Shown here one piece after another: positions 14,825 through 27,400 of a DNA stretch of 64,000 nucleotides. Under the pieces are notes generated by a model, which was not told where the DNA came from, ran no database searches, and was given only the letters and a program-made list of their open reading frames with translations. The stretch comes from Malurus cyaneus samueli. Its lineage: Eukaryota; Chordata; Aves; Passeriformes; Maluridae. A program made the translations under genes and the position numbers. Each line of letters opens with the position of its first letter. The first letter of the stretch is position 1. The stretch lies in contig CM019216.1 in NCBI GenBank assembly GCA_009741485.1, positions 51,905,943 to 51,969,942 on the forward strand. The letters are read 5' to 3'.

Positions 14825-15248
14825 CTCCCCTCCCTTTCCTTCTTTTCCTTCCTTTCTTTCCTTTCCTTCCCTTTCCTTTCCTTTCCTTTCCTTTCTTTCC
14901 TTTTCCTTTCCTTTCCTTTCCTCTTTCCTCTTTCCTTTCTTTCCTCTTTCCTTTCCTTTCTCTTTTTTTTCTTTCTTTTCTTTTCTTTTCTTTTCTTTTC
15001 TTTTCTTTTCTTTTCTTTTCTTTTCTTTTCTTTTCTTTTCTTTTCTTTTCTTTCTTTTCTTTTCTTTTCTTCTTTTCTTTTCTTTCTTTTTTCTTTTCTT
15101 TTTTCTTTTTCTTTCTTTTCTTTTCTTTTCTCTTTTCTTTTTTTTTCTTTTCTTTTCTTTTCTTTTCTTTTCTTTTCTTTTCTTTTCTTTTCTTTTCTTT
15201 CCTTTTCTTTTCTTTCCTTTTCTTTTTTCTTTTCTTCTTTTCTTCTTC
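14825..15248 (+). repeat. 424-nt uninterrupted polypyrimidine tract, (CCTTT)n grading into (TTTTC)n
   Basis: Every base from 14825 to 15248 is C or T on the + strand. The left part is mostly CCTTT/CTTT units and the centre and right are mostly TTTTC units. The purine strand yields low-complexity Lys/Arg/Glu readings and the + strand Phe/Ser/Leu readings; neither is a gene. Such homopurine-homopyrimidine mirror repeats can form triplex (H-DNA), and the transcript would carry many CU-rich PTB-type motifs. Those roles are inference. Confidence 0.97.
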
Positions 15249-18200
15249 ACAGGGAGCCAAGCCCATCCTCCCAGCTGCAGGGGAAAAGTTTTCTGTGAGC
15301 CCTGGGCTATTAGGTAACCCAGGCTGAAACAAAAAGTGCCATTGTAATGTGGCATTTGCCCTGCCTGACCCACCAGTTAAGGGAAGGCATATTTCCTTCT
15401 TTCATTGTACACAAACAAACAAAAAGAAAAAAAGAACGCCAGTTTTTCCCACAGTGCATGCATAAATGCTTTTCAAAATGTAGAAGTTAGTACTTTATGG
15501 GTTCCAGTCATTTAAATTACGACTTGACTGTTACACCCTCTGATATTTTTAGTACACTTGTGCCAAAGGCAATTTAAAATGTGTTTTAAAAATGTTTGCA
15601 GGTATAAAAGATTTTAAAGATGCTTGGAGCTCTGAACTGTGTGAACCCATTAGTCATGTTGCAAAAACAAACATGTAGGAAACCCTTCCACTAGCAAGAA
15701 ATTACCAAGGAAGGAATGTTTAGTCCCCAAAGACAGCATATGAATAAGAAAATTGAGGAGTTAAAGTTGTCTCTGATTTTATCAATTCATACCACTTTAA
15801 TGACACCTTCGTTCTTTAAAACTTCTCAATAGAAAAACAGTTTTATATTGGAGAAAGCTTTCTGATTTGTGTTTTACAAAGGCTTGTGTCAATGGTAAGG
15901 CTGTGCAGTGTGCCTGAAAGAAACTGTCCTTGTAGTCTCGCTGGAAGTAAGGAAAAGGCGTTTACCTGCGTTGATTAAATTCCCATTAACTTCAATGTGT
16001 ATGAAATATGCACAACAGCAAGAGCTCTAGTGTGTCACTGCTCATTGTTCCAGCCTGGTGAAATAAGAGCTGAAGAGCAGTGCCTCTTTGCAGCTTTTTG
16101 GGCTGTCTGTGGACTGCTTCCTGGATCGTCCACACTGTTCTCGGCAGCAATTTGTACAGAAAATCCAAAACATGACTCATGAAGATTGTCGTCTCAAAAA
16201 GTGGAAGCTTTTAAGATTAGTGCTTTGTAAGTCATATCTCCTTAAAATTATTAGGGTCAGTGACTGTTTTAAAGGAGCTGAGGCTTTAACATGTGAAACT
16301 TCCACAGGAGCCATCTCCCTCCGTTGTTGTAATCAGTATTGCTGGCAAAGATAATTTCAAGGAGGATATCATGAAACACACAGGTGTTGGCAGAACCATT
16401 CCATTTCCTCAGTGTTTCGCAACTGCCTGCATTTCAGCAGTTGAGATGAAAGTAGAATCCATTAGCCCCAATTAATTTGGTGTAATTCCTCTCTGTCTGA
16501 AGTAGATGGCTACCCTAGATCAAGTGAAATACATCTCTATCATTCTGTTGGATGTAATGGAAGCCTTACATCACAAACTTAGACCAACTTAGATACTTGC
16601 AATGTAGGTATTTAAAGCTAATTGTATCTCTTCTGGACTAGTTTTCCTTGCAAGTTAGGTGTGCATCATGGTGCTGCAGACCAGGGTACAACTCCAGGAG
16701 GAGCAGGGGGAGGCAGGAAGATAGCAAAGATACATTTTGTTGAGGGCAAATCTGTCCTAGCAAAGGTTCACATGGGAAATAAAAGTGGTGGTGGAACAGC
16801 AGTGACTTTCTTTGTTCCCATCCCTCACTCTCTCCCCTGCACTGTGCTGTACATTGTAAAGCCCTTCAGATCTTTTACAGTGTTACATAAAATAATAAAA
16901 GGTCCGCATCAGCGCTATGCTTTCATACTCAAAACTTTTAAATAACTGGCACTTTACTTTCATTTTTTTTTTTAAATGGCATATTTGAACCTCAATCTTG
17001 TTTTGATTAGAGTTGTCAATTTTAGTTGATGTCATAATGATTTCGGTAATAAAAAGATAGGAGACCATTGAATAGCTAAACTTGGCTTAGGTGATGAGCA
17101 GAAATGTTGTTTCCACTAGAGGACCAGCTCATATAGACTTTCATTAAGACAAAACGGTCAACCAAAAAACTGCCTTAATAGTGAATTTTAAGTTAATTAA
17201 TGTAGCATGTTTTTCCTCATTCTTCCATTGCAATCAGAACACTTGTTTTCAGATGTGCTGAAATATGACCAATCTACTTCAGGATGCAATTCAGTTAAAA
17301 TACAGCTATGTACAGTCTGCACTCTAAAAACAGGAGAAACATCAATTTTCTGTTGGTTCAAGTTCTTTCACCCAACCTAAGTATCAGTGTTTGGGTTTTA
17401 ACTAAGTCAGAAATATAATTAAAATTTGATTGTGCATAACTCTATAGTCTTACATTTTCATATACACTTTGATTTCATTTATTATTACATTTTAATGCAA
17501 ACTTGATATAATTTTATAAGTATATGAAGTCCTTATGAGATTTATGAAAGTGTGGCAGAATAGTGAATTACTGTGAAAAAATCAGTTCATTATTTGGGAT
17601 TATTTAGAATTCTTTTCAGATATTTCTCTACGTCTATTCAGCATCTGCTTGATTTTGCAGAAGCATCATTGAGATTTTGTCTTTGCAGGACATACATTGT
17701 TGGAGTATTACTTGAATTTAGTCATCCAAAAACTGCTTCATTTTCAGTAATATTTGTTACTTAGTTGTGAAGGTTTGTTAATTAGATCAAAAGCATATAT
17801 TTTGTGTGTATGGCTACGATTTGTGACCAAATTTTAGCACTGTGTCTTTAAGCAGGCCCTTGCCCTGTTTTCTTTGGTCAAGAAATAACATTATTTGTTT
17901 TGTGGTAGCAATGATGCCATGGCAGCAAGGAAAACCTTTGGCAAAATATGTACACAAAGGCATTGTAAAGACAGTCTCTGTTAAGGTTTCTGTTGTCAAG
18001 ATGGTTATAAAACTCCATGTAAACAGTGTCAAAGTCAGCATCTAAAAATGTTTGAAGAGAATTACTTTTCTTTAATATTGATTCTTGTTGCGGTGTCACA
18101 AATATCCTGAGCCATATGCTTCTCATACATTTCTATCAAATTGTTCCCCTGCCTGTGCCATCCTGGAGCATTCTACAGCCATAGTCCTTCCCTGGACAGT

Positions 18201-19555
18201 GATTAGAGGTGGGTCAACTTCCCCTGGAGTAATTTGCTGTAGGGAGTCATCCAGCCAGTAGAAGTGCACGTGCTCTGCCCATACTCCAGAGCCATCACAC
18301 GGGCTGAGCAAGCACAAAAAAGTTCTTTGAGATGTCCTTGGGTCCACAAAAAGTACTTTTCTTCCTGCTTTCTTGTCTTCTTGAGGTTACAACCTCCACA
18401 GCTCCACCAGGCATAGCTGCTTCCTCCGAGCCCAAAGCACTCCAAGCTCTGCTCAGCCCTGCTGCACTCCTACTAATCAGTAGGATCCTCAAGGCAGTAA
18501 TTGGTGCAGTAGATGAGGGAACTCAGCAGATTCCTTGCCAGAATAATTTAGTGCTGATGTGGCAAGATTTTTCAGCTGTAAGTGTTAGAAGGGATTTCTC
18601 ACCTGTGTTGCATTACGAGTTTAATACCAGCAGTGTGTGTGTGTGAGAACACCTCATAGAGCAGGACCATTTCATGGTTTAACATTCAGTGTAACGGGGT
18701 CCAATAAAATCATGTTAAAAGATGTTAATGTTGCAAAGAAAAACATCAGAAGCAAGGAAATGCCAGAATTAATATGGCCTGTGGAAATTCAGCCTCTTAT
18801 GCATTATGGTGCAGATCTTATTACCTGACATACTAGGCTTTCCAGGGGGTGTCTTTTTTTTTTTTCAGTGAATGCATAGTTAGATTTTTCTTTTAATGTT
18901 CCTCAGTCTCTCTTTGCTAAACATGAAACATTCAAAGCCCACACTTAATATAAAACCCTTCATCATGTAAATATTTATCATATACCTTTATTGACGTTCT
19001 TTGGTGCCTAATAAATGTATCTCTTTTTCACAGTGCCCTCATAGTATCAGACACTTTTAACAGTGTTCATATTTGAAATCTGGCAAATCAAGTCAGAGGT
19101 GAGGGTAGAAATTTCATAAAACGTTGAATATTTTTTCCCCCAGTTTAAGCCAAATGAGACCTTCATATTTCTGCATAAATCTAACATTTATACACAATCT
19201 CCTAAGTTCAAAGTGTCATTTCCCAACTTGGATCATTAATTAGGTCTTCAGTACAGCTGGAGTAGCAGAGCAAATACATTGCTCTGGGCAAACTGGTCAC
19301 TAATGACTTTTGTAATGAGTTTCACAGCCATCTGATGAGTGCTTAGGTTTGTGTTTGTACTGTTAGTCCCAAATCTAGAAGAGAAGAGAGAAAACTGTGG
19401 TGTCCCATTTCAGCTAGTCCCAGTATTCTTCTACTGTCCACACCCCACCCCTGCATCTGTTCCATTTTTTTCACCTGGCTTCTGCTCTCCTCTACTTTTG
19501 CCACCATGGAGAGCACATTCTTTTTCTGTCCCCTGATTTCTGTTTCCTCTCCCTG

Positions 19556-19638
19556 CTCTTTTCTTTTCTTTTCTTTTCTTTTCTTTTCTTTTCTTTTCTT
19601 TTCTTTTCTTTTCTTTTCTTTTCTTTTTTCCTCCCTTC
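19556..19638 (+). repeat. (TTTTC)n microsatellite
   Basis: An 83-nt pure pyrimidine tract made almost entirely of TTTTC units, in the same orientation as the larger tract 4.3 kb upstream. The Lys/Glu-rich readings of the opposite strand are repeat artefacts. Confidence 0.95.
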
Positions 19639-22167
19639 ATCTGAGTCTACAGGGTCATCTCTTTCAGTGTACTGCCTGGATACCCTGTGCCCAGGGTGCT
19701 GCACAGTGAGAGATGGAACTGACAGAGGGACAGTTTTTTATAATGTCACATTCCTGATGGCATATGGTTCTCCCGGCACTGAGGAGAAGCAATCCTAAGG
19801 CTCATTCAGCACCAGCATCCTAAAGATGGAGGGTATTCAATGCAGATAGGGTGTTCAGAAACTGAGGAGCCAGACTGCAATAGGAGTTCATTAACAGTGT
19901 GACAACAGGGCCTTTAGAATCTTACAAACTGAAATAAATGTGGGCACCATTTCACAAAAATTGTAATTCCAGGGTATTGGTGCACCTTGAACTCTCCCCC
20001 TTTTGGGGAGTTTTGGGATATTGTCTCCAAACGTTCAGGTGCTGAAGCCAATCAGCAGCATAATGGTGTGACTTTTAAAGCACAAAATCAATGGTCTGTT
20101 TTCAAAAATATTTGAATTTAAAGATTTTTAGCTGATACTTTTCAAACATTTTGTAGTAGGCAAGCAGAGGAGGAGACTTCAGTGCATTTTGATGAAATTC
20201 AAACTGAAACTGGATTCTTACTCTTGTGAATGATTCTCAACATGCATTTAACTAAAATGGTGAGAAAACCTGTGTAAACAGAGAGTGGGGAAAGGAAAAC
20301 AGAGCAGGAGTAAAGTAAAAGGCTCTTTTTATAGCATTTAACACATGAGAATGTAAATAAATGTGGTGTTAGTGAAAGTTAATTATTTTGAAAACAGTCA
20401 GCAAGGCAGATTAAGAGGTAAAATGGTACAGCTGAAGACAAAGGAAACAATATTTTGGCTTTGATCAGAAGTTTTCACAGTGATTTTCTGTTCACCTTCA
20501 AGGGTGGCATAATTTTATGAATAACAGAATTTGTTTTGCTACTTGAGTAGCCTTGAAGAAAAATGGTGTTCATTCCGTGCAGCCACTTGAAAGAAAATCC
20601 TGTGCCTGTTCCTCCTTTCAGAAATAACATTTTTATTTATTAAATCCTTTCTCTCAAAGAGGGACCCTAAAGATACACAATGAACTTTACATTTAGTCTC
20701 AGAGGAAAAGCCAAATCTATACTCAGTGCTTCTGCACAATTCTGCAGATAATGATCATAGATGAACTGCATCATCTACATGCCAAGCTTCATACCTGAAA
20801 TATTCTCACTTTTAAAAGGTTTTTGCTTTCATTGCAATAATGTTAAATAAAAAATACTCCTTTTTTTCCTCCTCAAGTTTGTTGCACCACACAGGAAGTG
20901 AACCATTTTGATACAATTGGTCCATGGCTATTCTGCTATGATGTTTCAAGTTTTATATAACTTTCATCAGTTGGGGTTTTTCTTTTTGTGTGTTTTAATG
21001 TCTACCACACGGATAAAGCATAATCTTTCAGATATTTCAATTGCTTTGGAATGTTGGTCAAAGCAAAATGCAGTAGTAGTGTGAGCTATGGTAGGACAAC
21101 TCATCTGTGAGTACCCAATTACTACATCTCACATCCCAGCCCAGGAAAACCAGGGGTCTCAATGTGTTGCGTGTGTTAAAAGTGCTTGGAGAATGTTTGT
21201 GTGTGTTTGAATCATCTTTGGGTTTCCGTGGTAGATGTCCACCACAGGACATGCCATCACTTTGCAGATTCTGGGTATTGAGATGCCTGGTGACTGTCAG
21301 ACTCTCCAGGAGCAGGTTAAAGTCAGTGGATGAACTTTCCTGCCCTGGGGAGTGAGATCAGAGCCTCACTGCAAATGTGACAGCGCTGCTGGTGGCAGCC
21401 ACAGAACAGCAAATCTAGTAAGGTTTATCTTATATATCTACAAGGGATATGCTTGTATTATTAATTAATTTTAATCATGTTATGTTACTCTATTTTATAT
21501 TTTTATGTTTTATAGTTGTAAATGTATTATACTTTCAATCATTTGAAATTGCATTTTACAAGCAAAATGAGAATACTATTTTTCTGGTCAAGTCCTCTGT
21601 AATTCAGTTGAGACAAATGCTCCTGAAAGTACACACTTCCTCTCAAGAAGGAGCTGTTGTAATTTCAGTGTCTTTAAATTATTTTGGATATATGTTTTGA
21701 ACAGTTCCCTGTGGTGTTGATGCTCAGTAGATACTCAGTACAGTAATCTGAATAAATACCTCTCATGTTTGTATATAATGAGTGCTGAAAGCACTTTCAT
21801 AGTAGGTGTCATAGTAGGTCATGTGCTTGTATCTGGCATATTTTATTGTATTTCAGATCTTATGCTAGATCAATAAAATGTAGTTAATATGAAACTAGAG
21901 CAATGATGTTTGCACCGAATATTTATGAAATAGTGCCTGTGAGGTTTGGGTTTGCATGAGCCCTGACTGCGTCCCATGCTCCGTGAGTGGCTCATCTCTA
22001 TGAGTGATGCTGCATGGTATTCAGCTGAGATATTTAGGGGAAATATTAGCATTAGCCTAGTCCTTTTTTTCTGTTGAAGCTGGTGAGTGTTTTGTCATAT
22101 GTCAATACCTTCAATAGAAGTGAGTCACAGTCACAATTTTTTTTCTCTGAAATTCTTTCAAAGTACT

Positions 22168-22187
22168 CCCCCCCCAAAAAAAAAAAA
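22168..22187 (+). repeat. C8A12 homopolymer junction
   Basis: Eight C are followed directly by twelve A, with no recognisable element around it. It is a likely sequencing or assembly-slippage spot. Confidence 0.85.
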
Positions 22188-22954
22188 GGTATAGAAGAGT
22201 TTCTTGATGCAGTGTATTCCTGAAAATTGTCATTGAGCTTGCTGGTTGTAAAGGGAATGTTCTGTGTTGTGTCTCTCACACCAAGTGAGTCCCAGTGACT
22301 CTGATATTTCTAGGTGACTTTAAAACTGGAACTTTGAAACCTCCCACAGAGCTCTGGATTCTGCAATAGCATGCAAGTGAGCAAAATGTTTTTTCCTGTG
22401 CTGAAAATACAAGTAATTTAGATTACCAGAAGGTACAATTAATTTTTTGCTGGAAATCATTAAGATCCCGAGGAGCTATCTAGGCTGCAAGAGACCAGTT
22501 TTGTATTCTTATTTGACAGTGATGGATTATCATCTTCAGTCAGCCTACAGCAGTGTATTGTGGAGATCAAATTGGAAGCTGAAATTCTTTTTGTGTATTT
22601 ATATATTGGAAATACGAGAGAAAACTGTGCATGTGTTCATTGATAGAATAGGAAAATATAGTTAATATACAGTAAGCAGATTCACAAAATGAAAAATACC
22701 ATATGAATTATTTAACTAACAGGGCGCTTTGCCCTAGAACCTGGTGTTTATTATTGTGAGCTTTAGCAGGAAACAGAAGTGGTATCAATTGGGAAAACAT
22801 TTCTTGGCCAAGCTGAGAACAGTATGGCTTTCTCGTTTCAAAGTGGGGAACCTGGTTCTTTGGTTTCTTTGTTCCTAGCTAAGACTACTCCCCAAGCTAT
22901 TTTAGCTGAACATTTTACATACTAATGGAGCCTGGGGAAGTGCAGTTGGCAGCT

Positions 22955-23260
22955 GTTCATCGGATAATAATGAAACACACTGTTTAGTACTGCAAACCGC
23001 TGCTGTAAAGTGCGGGAAGTATTTTATAGAGATCACGGTGAGCAGAGGGGGATCCACTTTAAGTTCTGCTGTAAGAGCGTGAACGGAGAGCAAGGAAGTT
23101 GTGTTTCAAATAAGAGTAACCAGCTCTGGTTTGCTTTTGCAGGTAAAGAAACCGTGCACAGAGTCCGATGGTTCAGAGCCGCAGAATCCCAGGTATGGTA
23201 CTGGATGGTGATGCCGACTGCCTGTGGCGCGGTGGCGGAGCGTGAGGCCGAGCTGTGCTA
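22955..23260. promoter_or_regulatory. Local CpG cluster around the 50-nt EYA4 exon
   Basis: I count 15 CpG in about 300 bp, against about 4 in the preceding 600 bp. Five of them fall in roughly 30 bp at 23226-23250, just after the exon donor. The exon itself holds only three, so the cluster is not explained by coding sequence alone. It could be an intragenic enhancer, an alternative promoter or a CpG-retaining conserved element. The counts are seen; the function is inferred. Confidence 0.3.
23143..23192 (+). CDS. EYA4: EYA4 coding exon (50 nt), N-terminal segment
   Basis: The exon lies between a pyrimidine-rich acceptor (ttgcttttgcag) and the donor AG|GTATGG. In phase 0 it reads VKKPCTESDGSEPQNP followed by two bases (AG) that complete Arg with the G opening the next exon. 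From memory, human EYA4 has VKKTCTESDVSQSQNSR directly before SMEMQDL, so 12 of 17 residues agree and the junction phase fits exactly. The segment is upstream of the point where EYA1 starts and has no catalytic role; it extends the transactivation region. The exon is isolated: at least 23.1 kb of intron before and 19.6 kb after. Oddity: its first six bases, GTAAAG, form a good 5' splice site right behind the acceptor AG. Skipping it (50 nt) would shift the frame. Confidence 0.88.
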
Positions 23261-24414
23261 AGGATTTGTGGCATCAGAGCCCTGGAGTCAGATTGTGCAA
23301 AGAATGAGTGGTTGGATCAGCTTTAATGGTTTTCACTCTGGAAGGGTTTTTTTTCTTTTCCAGTCAAAATGCAGCCTAGTGTCTCGGTTGTTGAGTTTAG
23401 ATGATGCCATGATGCTGAATGGCCAATTTCAATCAAAAAAAACCTCAGCTATTAAATAGTGTAGGGAAATCTGTGTAATCAAATCTTACTTTCTTTGGTT
23501 ATTCCTTTTCTGCATTCCTGAGTCTTGAAGTTTATTGAAAATATAGTTTATTTCCAGTGTGGAAAATCAGTTCTTTATTTGGGGAAATTCACCCTTACCA
23601 AAACTTCTTTTGTTTTCACATGTGAAAAACATGCTGTATTCATAAGCTGGAAAGAAGCCATACATTCATTTCCAGCAAAGACTAATTTCATGTACATGGG
23701 GAAAAGGAAATGGATTTAAGTTCCTTGTTTCACACATGTATGTATGTGTATGGATAATTTTGAGCAAACGAAGAAGTAGTTGTTTTAGATAGCATCTTCC
23801 TGGTGATTAGTAAACTGGTGAATAGTTTTCTTCGGGTTTGGTGAGTTTGTCTTTTCCTTGCTTCTGTGTAGAAGACTATTTCAATGTCACAAAAACTAAG
23901 AAGCTTTCATTGTGCGGGGACAGCCACAAAATAAACCTGACGTTTCACTAACATTATCACTAGAACTCAGAAAAGTTGAATAATCAAGGTTGCCCTCCCA
24001 AACCCATCCTTAACTATGTTTTAACTATGTTTCTCACTTACTGCAGCAGGATCCTCTGGGGTTCACCTGCAATATCCAAGGCCATTATAGTAAGTGTGGC
24101 TGGAGCTGCACTATGCACCATCTGAATTTCTTTGATTAGCTCATGTCTGTTATTAATATGTCTTTTTATTTAGTTTGGTAAGAACTGAGTGTACGTAAGG
24201 GAAGAGAGAGTTCAATGTCCAAATATGCTTTCAGTGTACTCAGTAGCAGTTTGGACCTGGACTTCAGTGGAAACATGTTTTGCCCTTCAGTACTTGTAAC
24301 TTCTAAACATAAAATATATCTGCTGTGCTGCTGCTTTATATTAAAATTTATTATAAAGGTCAGTTTCTTTCTGAGTGCTTTGACACCATGGAGAATCTCA
24401 ACCTAGCAAAACAT

Positions 24415-24447
24415 GTATAATATATTATATATATATAATATATATGT
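24415..24447. repeat. AT-only (TA)n-like stretch
   Basis: About 33 bp of alternating TA/AAT units that are largely self-complementary. Simple repeat; no further role is visible. Confidence 0.8.
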
Positions 24448-27400
24448 GTAGTTTTAAGTGTTCTGCTTGCCTAAATTGTCTCAAGCCTTTAAAAACTGTG
24501 AATTCCAGCCGGATGTAATTTCATCAAAGTGTGATGAAAACATACTGCAACAAACTCAAGGAGCCAAAATGCAATGTACTGGTACTATCTCTGCACATCA
24601 GGAAATTTCTTACAAGCAGTAGTACATTCTTACATTCTTCATGTCTGAGGAATAAGATACTCTTTTTCCTCCCAAATGTGCAAGAGAACCCATGTTACAA
24701 ATAGTCAGTCTGGAGGCTAAATCTGGTTGTTTCATTTTTAAAGTGCATTTTCAAACAGAAATACTTTTCATTTTGAGCTCTGTGGCCTCAGTTTGAGGAT
24801 ATATCAGATAAAGTTGAAATTTGTATTCCTAACCTGAGCCTGTGCAGTGCTGTATGTACAGCCTGAAGTGGGATTTTTTGGTTGCAATGTGAATTTGGCC
24901 TTGGAGGGGAATCTCATAGAGACTTGGGCTGGAGCGGCACTAGAGGGCTCTGTGTGGCACATCATACTTCGGAGCCTGGAGCAAGGTAATTCTTCTCTAA
25001 ACAAGGCTTAAGTGAAAACACTGCACATAAAATGAAACATCAGCATAAAAATGAATGCTGGAAACACACAGCCTTACAGAATAGCTCCTGGCTTGGGACC
25101 TAAGGCCAATATCATTCATTTATTTAGCTAGCTTTATAGTCTGTTAGTTTTGGATTTGAAGCTATTACAATAAATGCAGATGGAAAGTGTTTTTACAGTA
25201 GGGAAGTAATTAAATTGGGTGTGGGAACTTTGTCAGGAGAATTCTTGGAGTGACATGTGTGTATCAGCAGATTCTTTGTCTTGTTTGGCCTGGGTTGTCA
25301 TTTAGAAAGAAACATTCAAACTGCAGATGTGACTACTAAATTTTTTTAAAGGATGTACTAACCTATGCAGCATGTAAAAAAAAAATGCTTTTTAGAAGTA
25401 ACCAGCTATATATGCAGTAAAAAACAACCTTGCAGAAATTTATAGAAAGTGGTTCTTGTCTTAACAGACAGGTAAACTGCAGAGAGAGAGAGGAATGTGT
25501 AATTAAGAATTGAAGTAGTGGGGGATGGGTGAGTTGTAAACACAAAAGGAAACATGTAGGAGTCTTCAATGTCACTGACAGACATTTTGATTCACAAACA
25601 ACTTTGTCTTAAAAATTCTATCAGTTTCTTGGGAGTTATTTTTATCAAACCCCTATGACGTGGTCGTGAATATGCTTCCTTTAATACCTAAGTGGTAACA
25701 TTATACCTTACAATGGTGGTATTATGGCTTTATCAAAATTACAGCATTCTTTCTTCATGATTTTGTAGTGAAAATCAAATTCACCCTGCAAGTCTGGATA
25801 GTCTTCCATTCATGCAAAATCCTTACAGCTTTCTGGGGACATTGGTGTGTGACACAGAGGCAGTGAATAGTTGGGACTTGCCAACTGTTCCAGGACAGGA
25901 CTGGACCAGGCAGGAGTAGAACGGTGCACTACTCGGACAAATAGATCAAATTCACTAGCAAGGGTAGGGAGAGAAGTTCCATGGTCAGAACCTACAAACA
26001 TGCATTGCTCTTAATTTTCTGATATGATTGGTAACTTGAAAGTGGTATCAATCCAAAATACTGAACAGCTCCTACCTGAAATTTAATGTCATACAAGAAT
26101 TGCTGAAGTCTAGTGCCGTGCTTGAAAGTTAACTTGTTTGCAGTTATCAGTGACCTTCCTTTTTACTGACATAATAAAAAAGCCATTTTAATTCTAACAA
26201 AGAAGCATTTTGTTGGCCTAAAACCTGTAACATAAACTCAAAACCTCATACCACATGACCTGTGGAAATGATGGAGTATGTATGATTCTGAAGTCTGATA
26301 AAATGATAAATACAAAGTCCCAGGTTCCTGCTCACACTCAGCAACAGCATGTTCTATTTGGCCACACATCACAGGGCAGCATCTTTCTTTGACACAGCAG
26401 TCTCCTTGATGAATGCATCTCTGCTACTCCCAAATCCTCCTTCCCATACCAGCAGGCCTGCCAAACATTCCATTGTAAGACCAAAGTCAGGAATTGAGGT
26501 ATGAGAGCAAAACTGTTTTTTCTGGGCAATAAAATGAAATGGAGAGGAGAGAAATGAAATGAGGGAAAGGAAGTCACTGCAAATGGAAATTCAGAAGTCT
26601 TCTACTGCTTCCTCAAAGTTCACTGATTATAGGGAAAAAAAGTCATGGGTTTTTTTACCCTCTGGAGAGGATGGAAGACCCTGCAGAAGAATGAAGAGAT
26701 TTTTCTGGCACCTTAAACACAGGGTAAAGGAAAATGGCTGAATATTTTACATACTTTCTCTCTTTAAACAAAGACATTTATACTGTGATGAAGATACCTG
26801 TAGGAAGGAAGGGAAAACTTGAAGATTTTGATAAGTAGTTTTGTAAGTTTGGGATAAAAGTTAGCTGATAAATTAACTTAGGAAAATACAGTAGTGTCAT
26901 TCTTAAAAAATACACTACTTGTGCATTTGCAGAAAGGCAGTGGATCTTTGTAATAGTAAGTTAAAACTAAGCCTTACAGAGCAAGAAGCCCTCCATTTTA
27001 TCGCATGATTTTCACTACAAACCTGTGGATCCAATATTTCCACTAATATCCATTCTTCCTGACTTTACATACTTTAAGAAAAAAAATTCTAAAAGCAAAG
27101 GAAAAGAAAATTAAGCTCTTAAGCAAATCCTCCCATTTAAAACTGTACCAGATGCCATAAGAACAGTGTAAATCAGGGGCACTATAGTTACTGCATCAAT
27201 ATCAGCTAGATGGGGTTCATCCCTGTGTCTTGCCAAACTACAAATTGACCAGTGATAGTCACAGGTAAATATTGGATCATATTCACAGACCCAAGTTGCC
27301 AGATAAAAAGTTCACAGGAATTCTTTTTCATGTGTTTTAAAACTCCAATATTTCAATTGAATATGGCTTTCAGTGAGGTTCTTAGCATGGATTGCAGCTG

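Larger units (their letters stand above)
1..23142 (+). other. EYA4: EYA4 intron (3' part of a very long intron, at least 23.1 kb)
   Basis: This stretch precedes the first recognised EYA4 exon and ends in a good acceptor (pyrimidine tract then cag at 23140-23142). It is AT-rich and contains only short, unsupported open frames. I looked for the family's start-codon exon (in human EYA4, as I recall it, a protein start reading MEDSQDLNEQ) among the ATG-GA sites here and did not find it, so the start is probably further upstream. One ambiguous base (n) lies at 1923. Recognisable contents are two TTTTC-type tracts, T-rich runs near 11740-11815 and the CpG-containing segment near 6440-6600, listed separately. 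Nothing else here was recognised. Confidence 0.8.

Noticed and set aside
14690..15373. 227-codon minus-strand frame and overlapping 160-184-codon frames, rich in Lys/Arg/Glu or Phe/Ser
   Set aside because: They are translations of the 424-nt pyrimidine/purine simple repeat and have no independent gene evidence.
19431..19709. Lys/Glu-rich and Phe-rich frames
   Set aside because: Artefacts of the (TTTTC)n microsatellite at 19556-19638.
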